A stretch of DNA of 64,000 nt from Lactonifactor sp. BIOML-A5 (GCF_009677585.1 NZ_WKYV01000015.1:183625-247624); one strand, 5' to 3'. Shown: positions 27,515 to 35,972, counted from the stretch's first letter. The notes: generated by a model from the sequence alone, not told the origin. Made by a program: numbers and translations.

Positions 27515-27682
27515 ATGAAGAAATGGATAGTGAGAATTATTGGCCTGGTGCTTTTTATTGTATGTCTTGCACTGGTAATTCACGGTCAGAGAACCGTAGG
27601 GGCAGGCTATCTTCTGGAAATGCTTGCCGGTCTGTTGGGAATCCTAATTATGCTGGGGATCTATAACAAACAGCACCAGTAG
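27515..27682 (+). CDS. Small membrane protein (55 aa) at the end of the sugar importer operon
   Basis: ATG 27515 follows AGGAGG with about 9 nt spacing, 24 nt after the permease gene. The 55-residue product has a basic start (MKKWIVR), a first helix (IIGLVLFIVCLALVIHG, about 8-24) and a second (YLLEMLAGLLGILIMLGIY, about 32-50) with a short loop RTVGAG and a tail NKQHQ. Small two-helix proteins of this kind follow CUT1 permeases in other Lachnospiraceae (I believe as DUF6903, not checked). It may stabilise or regulate the permease; function unknown. A hairpin follows at 27687-27719. Confidence 0.8.
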   Translation: MKKWIVRIIGLVLFIVCLALVIHGQRTVGAGYLLEMLAGLLGILIMLGIYNKQHQ

Positions 27683-27686
27683 GTCT

Positions 27687-27719
27687 GAGGGGATGTGTCT
27701 GATTATGGCACATCCCCTC
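27687..27719 (+). terminator. Hairpin at the end of the sugar importer operon
   Basis: GAGGGGATGTGTC pairs with GGCACATCCCCTC. The stem is strong but the T run after it is poor (GAGTTTCG), so termination may be partial. Confidence 0.5.
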
Positions 27720-27789
27720 GAGTTTCGCCGGGGCGCTGCGATGATTCCCTGTGCCTGGCTGGTTTCACAAAAAGTTTATTTTCTCGGCC

Positions 27790-27819
27790 TTGACAGTACG
27801 CGCGTGAGTATCATATAAT
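27790..27819 (+). promoter_or_regulatory. tmRNA promoter
   Basis: Perfect consensus TTGACA and TATAAT separated by 18 bp. Transcription would begin about 85 nt before the mature 5' end of the tmRNA, leaving a leader to be removed by RNase P. The leader holds a small hairpin, ATACGGCT-AA-AGCTGTAT. Confidence 0.75.
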
Positions 27820-27912
27820 AAGTTAGCGATTCGTTTGTATGATGTATACGGCTAAAGCTGTATGAACACCCAGGGGCAGGCATTGCAGCGTTCCGGGTAC
27901 ACTTTACTACAG

Positions 27913-28249
27913 GGGGTAGTAAAGGTTTCGACAGGGGTTTCGAAGATGGTGAAGCTATCCGCAGGTGATGCGTTAAATCACAACCTTAAATTAAACGCAG
28001 ACGAAAATTTAGCGTTAGCTGCCTAATTGCAGCTTGTCAGCCTTAGAGCACTCACACTTTAAGAATCTGGCATCGACTTTGTGAGAAACTTTATCGGCAA
28101 AGCTTTGAGCCGGTAGACGTAATATGAAGCTACTGAACCCACCAGGGTGTTAGTTCCCGGGTGGCAGAGGGAATGTAAAAGAACTGACTATGATAGTAGA
28201 AGAACATGGGAGAGGCTTTTGGACACGGGTTCAATTCCCGTCTACTCCA
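27913..28249 (+). ncRNA. ssrA: Transfer-messenger RNA (tmRNA)
   Basis: Rescues stalled ribosomes by trans-translation. The tRNA-like part is visible: GGGGTAG at the 5' end pairs with CTACTCC near the 3' end (one G-U pair). The T arm is ACGGGTTCAATTCCCGT, and the 3' end is CTACTCCA. The tag reading frame GCAGACGAAAATTTAGCG continues to GCTGCCTAA and gives ADENLALAA, the typical clostridial degradation tag ending in LAA. The resume codon is most likely that GCA, though the preceding AAC is in frame too. About 337 nt. CCA is not fully encoded and would be added. smpB is not in the window. Confidence 0.95.
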
Positions 28250-28256
28250 TTTGAAC

Positions 28257-28297
28257 AAACAAAATCCGAACTCGTTATAGAGTTTGGATTTTGTTTT
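28257..28297 (+). terminator. tmRNA terminator
   Basis: AAACAAAATCCGAACTC pairs with GAGTTTGGATTTTGTTTT around GTTATA. Confidence 0.8.
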
Positions 28298-28351
28298 ATG
28301 TGTAGCACCCCAATTTTTTAATTGTAAAGATGAATAATAGAATGTTTATGA

Positions 28352-28380
28352 AAGAGTCTTATGTAGCAGACTCTTTTTTT
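28352..28380 (+). terminator. Second terminator-like hairpin after the tmRNA
   Basis: AGAGTCT, an 8-nt loop and AGACTCT, followed by T7. It may back up the tmRNA terminator. Confidence 0.65.
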
Positions 28381-28416
28381 GATGGCGTTTTGTCGAAATT
28401 AGTCGAACGATTAAAA

Positions 28417-28445
28417 TTGATTATTGAATAAGGCGATAGTATAAT
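28417..28445 (+). promoter_or_regulatory. Promoter of the NlpC/P60 wall hydrolase gene
   Basis: TTGATT, 17-bp spacer, TATAAT. The leader to the start codon is close to 195 nt, long and AT-rich. Confidence 0.5.
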
Positions 28446-28646
28446 TGAAGAAAAAAAATAGTGAGCGTAATACGGATATAAATCGTTAAAAATAATATAT
28501 AGTTAATAAAATTAGAAAACTTATAACTATGCATAAAAATGCCAAATATGTACATATATATTGGCTTTATTAAGGAGGTACGGTCCAATGGAGAATTAAA
28601 AAGATATAAATGAACTGAAAAACAAATGAACTTGGGAGGGCGTTAT

Positions 28647-30200
28647 ATGAAAAAAAGAAAGGCAAAGTTAATGATCGCATTGGTGGCAGCTGCTATGGTA
28701 ATCGGAAGCTGTCCAAATTCTGTTTATGCAAGTGAGACGGGGGAAGATATTGTAATAAATTCTGGCGAAGATGAAGTGGAAGGCGCAGATCAAATTCCAG
28801 AGGAGCAAAATTTTATAGATATTGAGGATGAAAACACTGATACGGAGAATAAAGGTCGAACCGATGAGGCGGCAGATATTCAGGAAGACTATGCTCCATA
28901 CGAGGCAGTTGATTATGTAGAAGATGAGGCAAGTTCTACAGAAGAGCAAGAAGAACTTCAAGAGAATGTCCAGTACCTTGCAAATGCAGCGATTTCAGGA
29001 GAATGGGTACAAGAAGAAAACGGACTGTGGTGGTATAGACATGCGGATGGATCTTTTACGATAAGTGACTGGGAATACATTGATGGCGAATGGTTTTATT
29101 TTGACCATTACGGATGGATGCAGACGGGCTGGATACAACTAGAGGGTAAATGGTACTATTTAAAAAATTGGGGAGCTATGGCTACCGGGTGGATGGTGAT
29201 AGATGATGAGTACTTCTATTTCCAAAGTGATGGTATTATGGTCACAGGCTGGTTACAGCTGGATGGCAAGTGGTATTATCTAAAAAACTGGGGAGCGATG
29301 GCAAAAGGATGGCTGCAGGTTGAAGATAATTACTATTATTTTTCTGATAGCGGTATTATGGCTACAGGCTGGCTAAAATATGAAGGAAAGTGGTATTATC
29401 TAAAAAGCTGGGGCGGTATGGTGAAAGGCTGGTTCCAGCTGGAAAATAAGTGGTATTATTTTTATGACAGCGGAATTATGGCAGTTGGCTGGGTACAATT
29501 AGAAGATAAATGGTATTATTTCTATGCCAGTGGGGCTATGGCAACTGGCTGGGTACATCTAGGTGTAAATGATTATTATTTTTATAGCAGCGGAGTAATG
29601 GCAATTGGCTGGGAACACATAGGTGCTAATTATTATTACTTTGAAACTACGGGAGTTATGGCGGCCAATCAGTGGAAGAAGATTGGCGATGCCTGGTATT
29701 ACTTTTATTCCACCGGGGTAATGGCAACCGGATGGGTAGACGTAGGAGGAAAAACTTATTATTGCAAATCTACAGGAGTTCGCGTAAGCGGAACTTACCA
29801 GGTTGAAGGAATCCCATATTACTTTTCCAGTGACGGCGTTCTTGATATGGGACAATCAGTAGTGAATTATGCCATGCAGTTTATCGGCAATCCTTATGTA
29901 TGGGGCGGAGAAAGTCTGACCAATGGATGCGACTGTTCAGGCTTTACGATGAAAGTATTCGAAAAATTTGGAATTAAAATACCGCGCACATCCGGTGAAC
30001 AGAGAAGCAGTGGTACGGCCGTAGGTTCTTTATCAGCGGCCAGACCAGGAGATCTTTTGTGCTATGATGGACATGTTGGTATCTACATTGGAAATGGAGA
30101 AATGGTTAATGCTTCTAATTCAGCACCATTTCCGGACGGAGGTATTAAATTAACCCCTGCAAACTACAGGACAATTATAACAATAAGAAGACTTGTTTAA
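28647..30200 (+). CDS. Exported NlpC/P60 peptidoglycan hydrolase with cell-wall-binding repeats
   Basis: A 517-residue secreted wall enzyme. The signal peptide (AKLMIALVAAAMVIGSCPN, cleavage near VYAS) is followed by an acidic linker (about 30-110). Roughly 14 aromatic repeats of 20 residues come next (pattern GW-x5-GKWYYL-x4-GAMATG), which bind wall polymers. The C-terminal NlpC/P60 domain (about 410-517) has catalytic Cys430 in DCSGF and His476 in GHVGIYIG, so it probably cuts D-Glu-diaminopimelate or related stem-peptide bonds. The start is ATG 28647 after GGGAGGG, not the upstream in-frame ATG at 28626. Monocistronic, flanked by its own promoter and a stem-loop. Confidence 0.93.
   Translation: MKKRKAKLMIALVAAAMVIGSCPNSVYASETGEDIVINSGEDEVEGADQIPEEQNFIDIEDENTDTENKGRTDEAADIQEDYAPYEAVDYVEDEASSTEEQEELQENVQYLANAAISGEWVQEENGLWWYRHADGSFTISDWEYIDGEWFYFDHYGWMQTGWIQLEGKWYYLKNWGAMATGWMVIDDEYFYFQSDGIMVTGWLQLDGKWYYLKNWGAMAKGWLQVEDNYYYFSDSGIMATGWLKYEGKWYYLKSWGGMVKGWFQLENKWYYFYDSGIMAVGWVQLEDKWYYFYASGAMATGWVHLGVNDYYFYSSGVMAIGWEHIGANYYYFETTGVMAANQWKKIGDAWYYFYSTGVMATGWVDVGGKTYYCKSTGVRVSGTYQVEGIPYYFSSDGVLDMGQSVVNYAMQFIGNPYVWGGESLTNGCDCSGFTMKVFEKFGIKIPRTSGEQRSSGTAVGSLSAARPGDLLCYDGHVGIYIGNGEMVNASNSAPFPDGGIKLTPANYRTIITIRRLV
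28999..29858 (+). repeat. Tandem cell-wall-binding repeats in the NlpC/P60 gene
   Basis: About 14 degenerate coding repeats with a period of 60-63 bp, seen as recurring TGGTATTATTT and GGCTGG motifs. Confidence 0.9.
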
Positions 30201-30207
30201 CAAAAAC

Positions 30208-30232
30208 TAGCCCTGGTGTATTCTGCCAGGGC
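30208..30232 (+). terminator. Hairpin after the NlpC/P60 gene
   Basis: AGCCCTGG, a 9-nt loop, CCAGGGCT, with only a weak T stretch after it. A second stem (GCCAGCA...TGCTGGC) lies at about 30277-30300. Confidence 0.5.
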
Positions 30233-30447
30233 TATCCTTGAATATTCTGGTTATTAAAAGAATTAATGAAGGAGAGCCAGCACCCATTCGGATGCTGGCT
30301 TGAAAAAGAAAAAGTTTTGCGTTAGGTTGTTGGCCTCTTAACAATTATTATATTACAGGATGATTGTGACGAATCTGTGATGAGAATCTAAAGTAACAGG
30401 AAAGACTTTCTAAAGAATTTTTAAAAGGAAGCTCTCGTTCTTTTTCC

Positions 30448-31326
30448 TTAGCCGACAGTTTCTTTTAAACTCTGATAAAAGGCCATCATACCTTCCGTCA
30501 TCAGCTTATTTTTGCGTGTGGCATAGGTGATTTCCCAAGTAAAATAGGGATCCGGAAAGGGATAATACCTGAACTGCGAATCCTTTTTGGGAATGGTATG
30601 CTCCGGCACCACAAACAGGTTCCCTGTGTCAAAGGCAAGCTCTTTCAGGGAATTAAAATCGTTTGATGACAGAAATACCCGGGGAGAAAAGCCCGCGTGT
30701 CTGCAGGAATCCCAAAAGTGGTGCTGGATATAAAACTGGTCGCTGAACATGACAAAGGTATAGGCAGCCAAACCCTGCAGGGTGATTTCCTGTGCCTCAT
30801 ACAGTGGGTGTCTGGAAGGGATGCATAGATATACCTTTTCGGCCTTTATAACTTCCATCTGGAGACCCTCGCAATTCACTGGTCCGGCAATAAGTGCCAG
30901 ATCACATTCCCCTTTTAATAACCTGTTCTCAAGAGTGATATCTGTATAATCGCTGTAATTCAACTCAATATAGGGATGTTGGGTTATAAAATCGGATAAA
31001 AAGTTGTGGGGCAGAGCGGAGAGAACGCCAAAGGACATACCTACCAGAAGCGGCTCTCTGGCTGTGGATTTCATCTGGAGGACATAGGAGGATATGTACT
31101 CTTTTTTTCTCAGGATAATTTCAAATTCCTGCAGCACATAAGTTCCGTAGTTAGTTAAAGTCACCCCGCTGCTGGTCCTTTTCAGCAATTGGCAGCCCAG
31201 TTCGGCCTCCAGGTCAAGCAGTGCCTTTGATATCCCCTGCTGGGATATGCGCAGCACGGCGGAGGCTTTGCTGATACTTTTGCATTTGCATACAGTGGTA
31301 AAAAATTCTATTTGTCTAAATGTCAT
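30448..31326 (-). CDS. LysR-family transcriptional regulator
   Basis: A 292-residue LysR regulator. The N-terminal winged helix-turn-helix covers residues 1-60 (FRQIEFFTTVCKCKSISKAS, then RISQQGISKALLDLE), followed by a two-lobed effector domain. The start ATG 31326 has GGGAGGG 6 nt upstream; the longer frame to 31353 lacks a site. It is divergent from the oxidoreductase gene 31464, with 137 bp between them that contain two inverted repeats. The classical LysR arrangement implies that it controls that gene in response to a substrate or product. The effector cannot be read. Confidence 0.93.
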   Translation of the reverse strand: MTFRQIEFFTTVCKCKSISKASAVLRISQQGISKALLDLEAELGCQLLKRTSSGVTLTNYGTYVLQEFEIILRKKEYISSYVLQMKSTAREPLLVGMSFGVLSALPHNFLSDFITQHPYIELNYSDYTDITLENRLLKGECDLALIAGPVNCEGLQMEVIKAEKVYLCIPSRHPLYEAQEITLQGLAAYTFVMFSDQFYIQHHFWDSCRHAGFSPRVFLSSNDFNSLKELAFDTGNLFVVPEHTIPKKDSQFRYYPFPDPYFTWEITYATRKNKLMTEGMMAFYQSLKETVG

Positions 31327-31382
31327 AGGATCCCTCCCTGCACAAAGATACAATATTTTTCTTGTAGGGTCACAACGAAAAG

Positions 31383-31424
31383 GATTCTTCTAATAAAAGA
31401 ATCGGTATGTTATATTTATAACAT
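31383..31424. promoter_or_regulatory. Two dyads between the LysR and oxidoreductase genes
   Basis: GATTCTT-N7-AAGAATC (31383-31403) and ATGTTATA-TT-TATAACAT (31407-31424), the latter with 8-bp arms and a T-N11-A core. They are likely LysR binding sites. Confidence 0.5.
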
Positions 31425-31463
31425 ATTAAAACAGGATGTACAAGCAAACGAGGAGGTATATCT

Positions 31464-33410
31464 ATGAACAATAAGTATTATCCAAATCTGGCAAGCCCCA
31501 TAACCATCAATGGAGTCACCTTTAAAAATAGGATTTTCGGTGCTCCCATGTCAAATCCGGAGCTGGACCCAGACTGCCATATGAGAAAAGAGGATATGGC
31601 ATTTCACGAAAACCGGGCACAGGGCGGCCTTGCAAGCGTAGCCATAGGGCTTGGCATTGTGGATGCTGTGGGCAGGACCCATACCAAGGAGGTTACACTT
31701 TACGATGTTATGTCACTGCCATCCCTGAAGGAGATGGCGAAGGCTATGCACCGTCACAACTGCAATGCCGTTATGGAACTTGCCCATGGGGGAAAATATG
31801 CCAACGCCAGAAGCCATGACGGTTCTTCCGGACAGTGTGCAATCGGTCCCAACGACGAAATTAACCCGGATGGCCTTACCGTGCGCAGCATGACTGAGGA
31901 GGATATCTACAGAGTTGCGGATTGTTTTGCCAGTGCTGCAAAGCTGGTAAAAGAGGCAGGGTTTGACATGGTACTGATCCATGGAGGGCACGGGTGGCTC
32001 TTGGGGCAGTTTATGTCGCCGTCTATGAATAAGAGAACGGACAGATGGGGGGGCAGTTTAGAAAACCGTATGCGGTTCCCACTTCTGGTAATCGAAAAGA
32101 TTCGGGAAGCAGTGGGATGCAGATTCCCCATTGAATACCGGATGAGCGGGGCAGAGTTCACACCCGGCGGGTATACCGTTGAGGAAGGGATAGAGATGGC
32201 TAAGGTGCTTGACGGAAAAGTTGATATAATTCATGTCTCCGCAGGTGTCCATGAGGATCCGGAAGTATTTGTAATTACGCATCCATCTATGTTTATCGAA
32301 CACGGATGTAATGTATTCCTGGCAGCTGAGGTGAAAAAGCATGTAAAGACCCCGGTTGCCACCTTAGGTGGACTCAACGATCCAGATATGATGGAAGAAA
32401 TTATTGCATCCGGGAAAGCGGATATTATAGAGATTGCACGGCAGTCTATCTGCGATCCCTATTTCCCGGAAAAAGCTTTTTCCGGAAAGAAAGATGATAT
32501 TACCCGCTGCTGCCGGTGTTTTACCTGTTTTTACAATTATCTGACGAACAGAACCTATTCCTGTGCTTTTAATCCTGTGGTTGGAAATGAGCTGGAAAAT
32601 AAATTTGGATTTCCCGCGACTTCTCCCAAAAAGGTAGTAGTCGTAGGCGGGGGCCCCGGGGGAATGGAGGCGGCCATAACAGCAGCCAAACGCGGACACT
32701 CCGTCACTCTCTATGAGAAGAACAGCCGTCTGGGAGGACAGCTCTTATCTGAGGAGCACATTCCCTTTAAGGCGGATATGTTCCAGTTTGTCAAAGTACT
32801 GGAACGGAGACTCCATAAAGCCGGGGTTACTGTGAAGCTGAATACAGAGCTTACAGCAGAGCAGGCGGCTGAACTGGGCGCTGATGTCATCATGACAGCG
32901 GTTGGAGCAAAGCCAATTGTACCTCCCATTCCTGGTATAGATAACCATAAAGTGGTTACACTGGAAGCTCTTCATCAAACGCCTCCTGCAATTGGACAGA
33001 AGGTTGTTATTCTTGGAGGCGGCCTTGTGGGAAGTGAATGTGCCATCTATCTTGACGGGCTTGGGAAAGAGGTTACCATTGTTGAAATGAAGGATGACTG
33101 GGCAGCGGATTCCTATTTCATGCACAAAAATGCCATGAAGGTTTATATGAAGGACAGTACTATTAAAATACAGGTCAATACCACAGCCAAAGCCATTACT
33201 GAGGAAGGTCTCCTGTGTACTGCTCCTGAGGGAGAGGTCCTTTTTGAGGCTGACACCATTCTTCTGGCTGCAGGTATGAAAGCAGATCGTAAGACGGCGG
33301 AAAGCTTTTATAATGCAGCGCCCAGAGTCTTTGAGATTGGAGACTGCATCAGGGCAGGACGTGTTGTAGATGCCGTTTCTAACGGGTATTACCGGGCAAT
33401 TGATATTTAA
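31464..33410 (+). CDS. Old-Yellow-Enzyme-type NADH:flavin oxidoreductase with Fe-S and FAD/NAD domains
   Basis: A 648-residue enzyme of the enoate reductase / 2,4-dienoyl-CoA reductase family, cytosolic. Residues 1-340 form the FMN TIM barrel (NRIFGAPMSNPELDPD at the start; HGGHGWLLGQFMSP). A Cys-rich Fe-S motif follows near residue 350 with spacing C-x2-C-x2-C-x11-C, slightly different from the usual C-x2-C-x3-C-x11-C. The FAD site is VVVVGGGPGGMEAA and the NAD site VVILGGGLVGSECA. Such enzymes reduce activated C=C bonds in fatty acyl-CoA, bile acid, bilirubin or aromatic acid substrates; the substrate here is unknown. AGGAGG lies 7-8 nt before the ATG. Divergent LysR gene. A strong terminator follows. 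Confidence 0.93.
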   Translation: MNNKYYPNLASPITINGVTFKNRIFGAPMSNPELDPDCHMRKEDMAFHENRAQGGLASVAIGLGIVDAVGRTHTKEVTLYDVMSLPSLKEMAKAMHRHNCNAVMELAHGGKYANARSHDGSSGQCAIGPNDEINPDGLTVRSMTEEDIYRVADCFASAAKLVKEAGFDMVLIHGGHGWLLGQFMSPSMNKRTDRWGGSLENRMRFPLLVIEKIREAVGCRFPIEYRMSGAEFTPGGYTVEEGIEMAKVLDGKVDIIHVSAGVHEDPEVFVITHPSMFIEHGCNVFLAAEVKKHVKTPVATLGGLNDPDMMEEIIASGKADIIEIARQSICDPYFPEKAFSGKKDDITRCCRCFTCFYNYLTNRTYSCAFNPVVGNELENKFGFPATSPKKVVVVGGGPGGMEAAITAAKRGHSVTLYEKNSRLGGQLLSEEHIPFKADMFQFVKVLERRLHKAGVTVKLNTELTAEQAAELGADVIMTAVGAKPIVPPIPGIDNHKVVTLEALHQTPPAIGQKVVILGGGLVGSECAIYLDGLGKEVTIVEMKDDWAADSYFMHKNAMKVYMKDSTIKIQVNTTAKAITEEGLLCTAPEGEVLFEADTILLAAGMKADRKTAESFYNAAPRVFEIGDCIRAGRVVDAVSNGYYRAIDI

Positions 33411-33428
33411 CAAGAGATAAAGACAAAT

Positions 33429-33472
33429 AAAAGCTGCGGCAGGTGACGAATAGTTGCCTGCCGCAGCTTTTA
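33429..33472 (+). terminator. Terminator after the oxidoreductase gene
   Basis: AAAGCTGCGGCAGG pairs perfectly with CCTGCCGCAGCTTTT around a 13-nt loop. Confidence 0.85.
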
Positions 33473-33491
33473 CACATGCTGGCCGGTTTGG

Positions 33492-33520
33492 TTGCAATGT
33501 GTCTGTACAGAGGGTATAAT
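33492..33520 (+). promoter_or_regulatory. Promoter of the two-component operon at 33653
   Basis: TTGCAA, 17-bp spacer, TATAAT, about 130 bp before the start codon. Confidence 0.6.
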
Positions 33521-33652
33521 AAGGAAAAGCTTTTGAAAAGACGGATAGAAACCTGTTTTTCTAGGAAGAGTAAAAAGATCCGGAAATTTCACAGTTCTAA
33601 CATATTTGATTGATATAGTTAAGAAAGATAGATCATGTTGGAGGAAGACCAG

Positions 33653-34327
33653 ATGGAAAAATGTAAGATATTAGTTGTGGACGATGAGAGCAGGATGAGA
33701 AAATTGGTCCGGGACTTTCTGGTAAAGCAAAGCTTTGATGTGCTGGAAGCCGGGGATGGTGAAGAGGCTCTGGATATTTTTTATGGGACAAAGGACATAG
33801 CACTTATTATATTAGATGTTATGATGCCAAAGATGGACGGCTGGGAGGTATGCAGGGAAATTCGCAAGGAATCCAAGGTCCCCATCATTATGCTGACCGC
33901 CAGGGGGGATGAGAGGGACGAGCTTTTGGGATTCGAGCTGGGAGTGGATGAATATATTTCTAAGCCCTTCAGCCCTAAGATTCTGGTGGCAAGGGCAGAA
34001 GCTATCCTGCGCCGGACAAATCAGATAGCATCCGACGATATCCTGTCCGCTGGGGGAATTGAGCTGAATAAAGCCGCGCATATGGTGTCTATTGACGGAG
34101 AAAACGTTGAACTCAGCTATAAGGAATTTGAGCTTCTGGCATATTTTATGGAGAATCAGGGCATTGCTCTGTCCAGGGAAAAGATATTGAATTCCGTATG
34201 GAACTATGACTACTTTGGGGACGCCCGTACCATTGACACCCATGTAAAAAAATTAAGAAGCAAGATGGGAGACAGAGGGGAATATATCAAAACCATCTGG
34301 GGTATGGGGTACAAGTTTGAGGTATAG
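33653..34327 (+). CDS. OmpR/PhoB-type response regulator
   Basis: A 224-residue regulator. The receiver domain has acidic pocket Asp10/Asp11, phospho-acceptor Asp55 in LDVMMPK, Thr in MLTA and Lys in SKPFSPK. The C-terminal winged helix (about 125-224) contains LSYKEFELLAYFMENQG and DTHVKKLRSKMG. The start is ATG 33653, after GGAGG with 8-10 nt spacing, rather than the in-frame upstream ATG at 33635, which precedes that site. The histidine kinase gene follows after 2 nt. Targets are unknown; nothing adjacent looks like an obvious regulon. Confidence 0.95.
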   Translation: MEKCKILVVDDESRMRKLVRDFLVKQSFDVLEAGDGEEALDIFYGTKDIALIILDVMMPKMDGWEVCREIRKESKVPIIMLTARGDERDELLGFELGVDEYISKPFSPKILVARAEAILRRTNQIASDDILSAGGIELNKAAHMVSIDGENVELSYKEFELLAYFMENQGIALSREKILNSVWNYDYFGDARTIDTHVKKLRSKMGDRGEYIKTIWGMGYKFEV

Positions 34328-34329
34328 AC

Positions 34330-35793
34330 ATGAAACGATCATTGAATAAAAAACTGGCATTTACCTTTACCGGGCTAATGCTGGTAATGCTTCTGGCTAT
34401 CGGATTGATCAATACTTTTTTTCTGGAATCTTACTATACCTCAAAAAAGGAAGATATGCTGAGGACAGTTTACGGTAAGATCAACGAATTGGTAGTGACA
34501 TCCAATGTGAGAGACTCCGATGTAACCTCAGAGTTCAGAAGATACTGCTCAGAGAAGAATATCTCCTGGGTGGCCAGCGACTACCAGTCCTACCGTATCG
34601 TAGAGGGCAGAGAGAGTGATGTATTATATCCCACCCTCTTTGGGTATATCAATGGCCTGCGCAATGCCAACGGCAAAGCAGTAAAGCAGACCGATGATTA
34701 TATTATTCAGAAGATTCAGGACACCAACCTGCAGACCGATTATCTGGAGATGTGGGGGAAGCTGGAGAACAGCGGATATTTTCTGATCCGCACCCCTGTG
34801 GGAAGCATTCGGGACAGCGTGCAGATTTCCAATATGTTTTATATTTATATTGGTTTGGTGATGATTCTTATCAGTATAGTAATCATATTGTTTTTCAGCA
34901 GGAGAATCACAAAGCCCATTACAGAACTTACGGATATTTCCAGGAAAATGGCGGATCTGGACTTTAATGCCAGATACACCAGCGGGGGGCAGGACGAGAT
35001 AGGTATTCTGGGAGATAACTTTAACCGGATGTCCAGGGAACTGGAGACAGCAATCTCAGGCCTGAAATCTGCCAACAACGAACTGCAGAAAGACATAGAG
35101 AAGAAGATTCAGGTGGATGAGATGAGAAAGGAATTCCTTTCCAATGTATCCCATGAACTGAAGACCCCTATTGCCCTGATACAGGGATATGCGGAGGGCC
35201 TGAAGGAATGTATCAATGAGGATGAAGAGAGCCGGGACTTCTACTGTGATGTCATTATCGACGAATCAGCCAAGATGAATGAGATGGTAAAAAAGCTTCT
35301 GACTCTGAATCAGCTGGAGTTCGGCAAGGATCAGGTAACCATGGAGCGGTTTGAACTGACAGAATTAATCCGTGGCGTGGTGCAGTCTACCAGGATACTG
35401 GCAGAACAGAAAGAAGTAAGGGTGATCTTCCAGGAGGAGAATCCCGTCTATGTATGGGGGGATGAGTTTAAGATAGAGGAAGTGGTTACAAATTATGTAT
35501 CCAATGCTCTGAACCATGTCAAATACAGCAATACCATAGAGATTCGGATCCTTCAGGAAGAAAGAAAAGTGAGGGTTACTGTGTTCAATACAGGAGATCC
35601 CATACCGGAAGAGGATTTGGATAAAATCTGGATAAAGTTTTATAAAGTGGACAAGGCAAGAACCAGAGAATACGGAGGTAGCGGCATTGGACTTTCTATT
35701 GTAAAAGCTATTATGGACTCCATGAATCAGAAGTGCGGAGTACAGAATTATGACAATGGAGTAGAATTCTGGTTTGAGTTAGAAAAACAGTGA
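34330..35793 (+). CDS. Sensor histidine kinase
   Basis: A 487-residue membrane kinase paired with the regulator upstream. First helix about 12-32, an extracytoplasmic sensor domain of about 130 residues (35-165), second helix about 168-190 (FYIYIGLVMILISIVIILFF), HAMP (RRITKPITELTDISRKM), HisKA with His275 in SHELKTPIALIQGY, and an ATPase domain with N (NYVSNALNHV), G1 and G2 (GGSGIGLSIVKAI) boxes. All catalytic boxes are intact. The sensor domain has no motif I recognise, so the stimulus is unknown. It ends at a hairpin terminator at 35801. Confidence 0.95.
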   Translation: MKRSLNKKLAFTFTGLMLVMLLAIGLINTFFLESYYTSKKEDMLRTVYGKINELVVTSNVRDSDVTSEFRRYCSEKNISWVASDYQSYRIVEGRESDVLYPTLFGYINGLRNANGKAVKQTDDYIIQKIQDTNLQTDYLEMWGKLENSGYFLIRTPVGSIRDSVQISNMFYIYIGLVMILISIVIILFFSRRITKPITELTDISRKMADLDFNARYTSGGQDEIGILGDNFNRMSRELETAISGLKSANNELQKDIEKKIQVDEMRKEFLSNVSHELKTPIALIQGYAEGLKECINEDEESRDFYCDVIIDESAKMNEMVKKLLTLNQLEFGKDQVTMERFELTELIRGVVQSTRILAEQKEVRVIFQEENPVYVWGDEFKIEEVVTNYVSNALNHVKYSNTIEIRILQEERKVRVTVFNTGDPIPEEDLDKIWIKFYKVDKARTREYGGSGIGLSIVKAIMDSMNQKCGVQNYDNGVEFWFELEKQ

Positions 35794-35800
35794 AAATGAT

Positions 35801-35838
35801 CGAAAGAGGGCATGTCAGATGCCCTCTTTTCGTGTTTT
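35801..35838 (+). terminator. Terminator after the histidine kinase gene
   Basis: CGAAAGAGGGCAT-GTCAG-ATGCCCTCTTTTCG followed by TGTTTTC. Confidence 0.75.
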
Positions 35839-35844
35839 CATCCG

Positions 35845-35873
35845 TTGTATATTTTTTTTAGCTGTGTTAAACT
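35845..35873 (+). promoter_or_regulatory. Promoter upstream of hisH
   Basis: TTGTAT, 17-bp spacer, TAAACT, 100 bp before the hisH ATG. Confidence 0.4.
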
Positions 35874-35972
35874 ATCCATGTATGCTTATGCCATACCTGG
35901 CATGGAGTGCGCTCCGAAGCAGGAATACAGGGGCGTTTTTGAATATTTAAGGAACGAACGGGGAAGATACAT

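Larger units (their letters stand above)
28298..28646 (+). other. AT-rich intergenic region between the tmRNA and the NlpC/P60 gene
   Basis: About 350 bp without a real gene. It holds a second terminator-like hairpin (GAGTCT...AGACTC plus seven T, 28352-28380) and a promoter (28417-28445). A long AT-rich leader follows. Inside it, AAGGAGG (28572-28578) sits 9 nt before a four-codon mini-ORF ATG GAG AAT TAA (28588-28599). Confidence 0.6.

Noticed and set aside
28999..29858. Regular 60-bp repetition as a CRISPR array
   Set aside because: The repetition is coding, degenerate, has no spacers and corresponds to aromatic wall-binding repeats. The same holds for 61341-62375.
31464..33410. Assignment as bilirubin reductase BilR
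   Set aside because: The HGDR motif I associate with that enzyme is not seen, so only the broad family is given.
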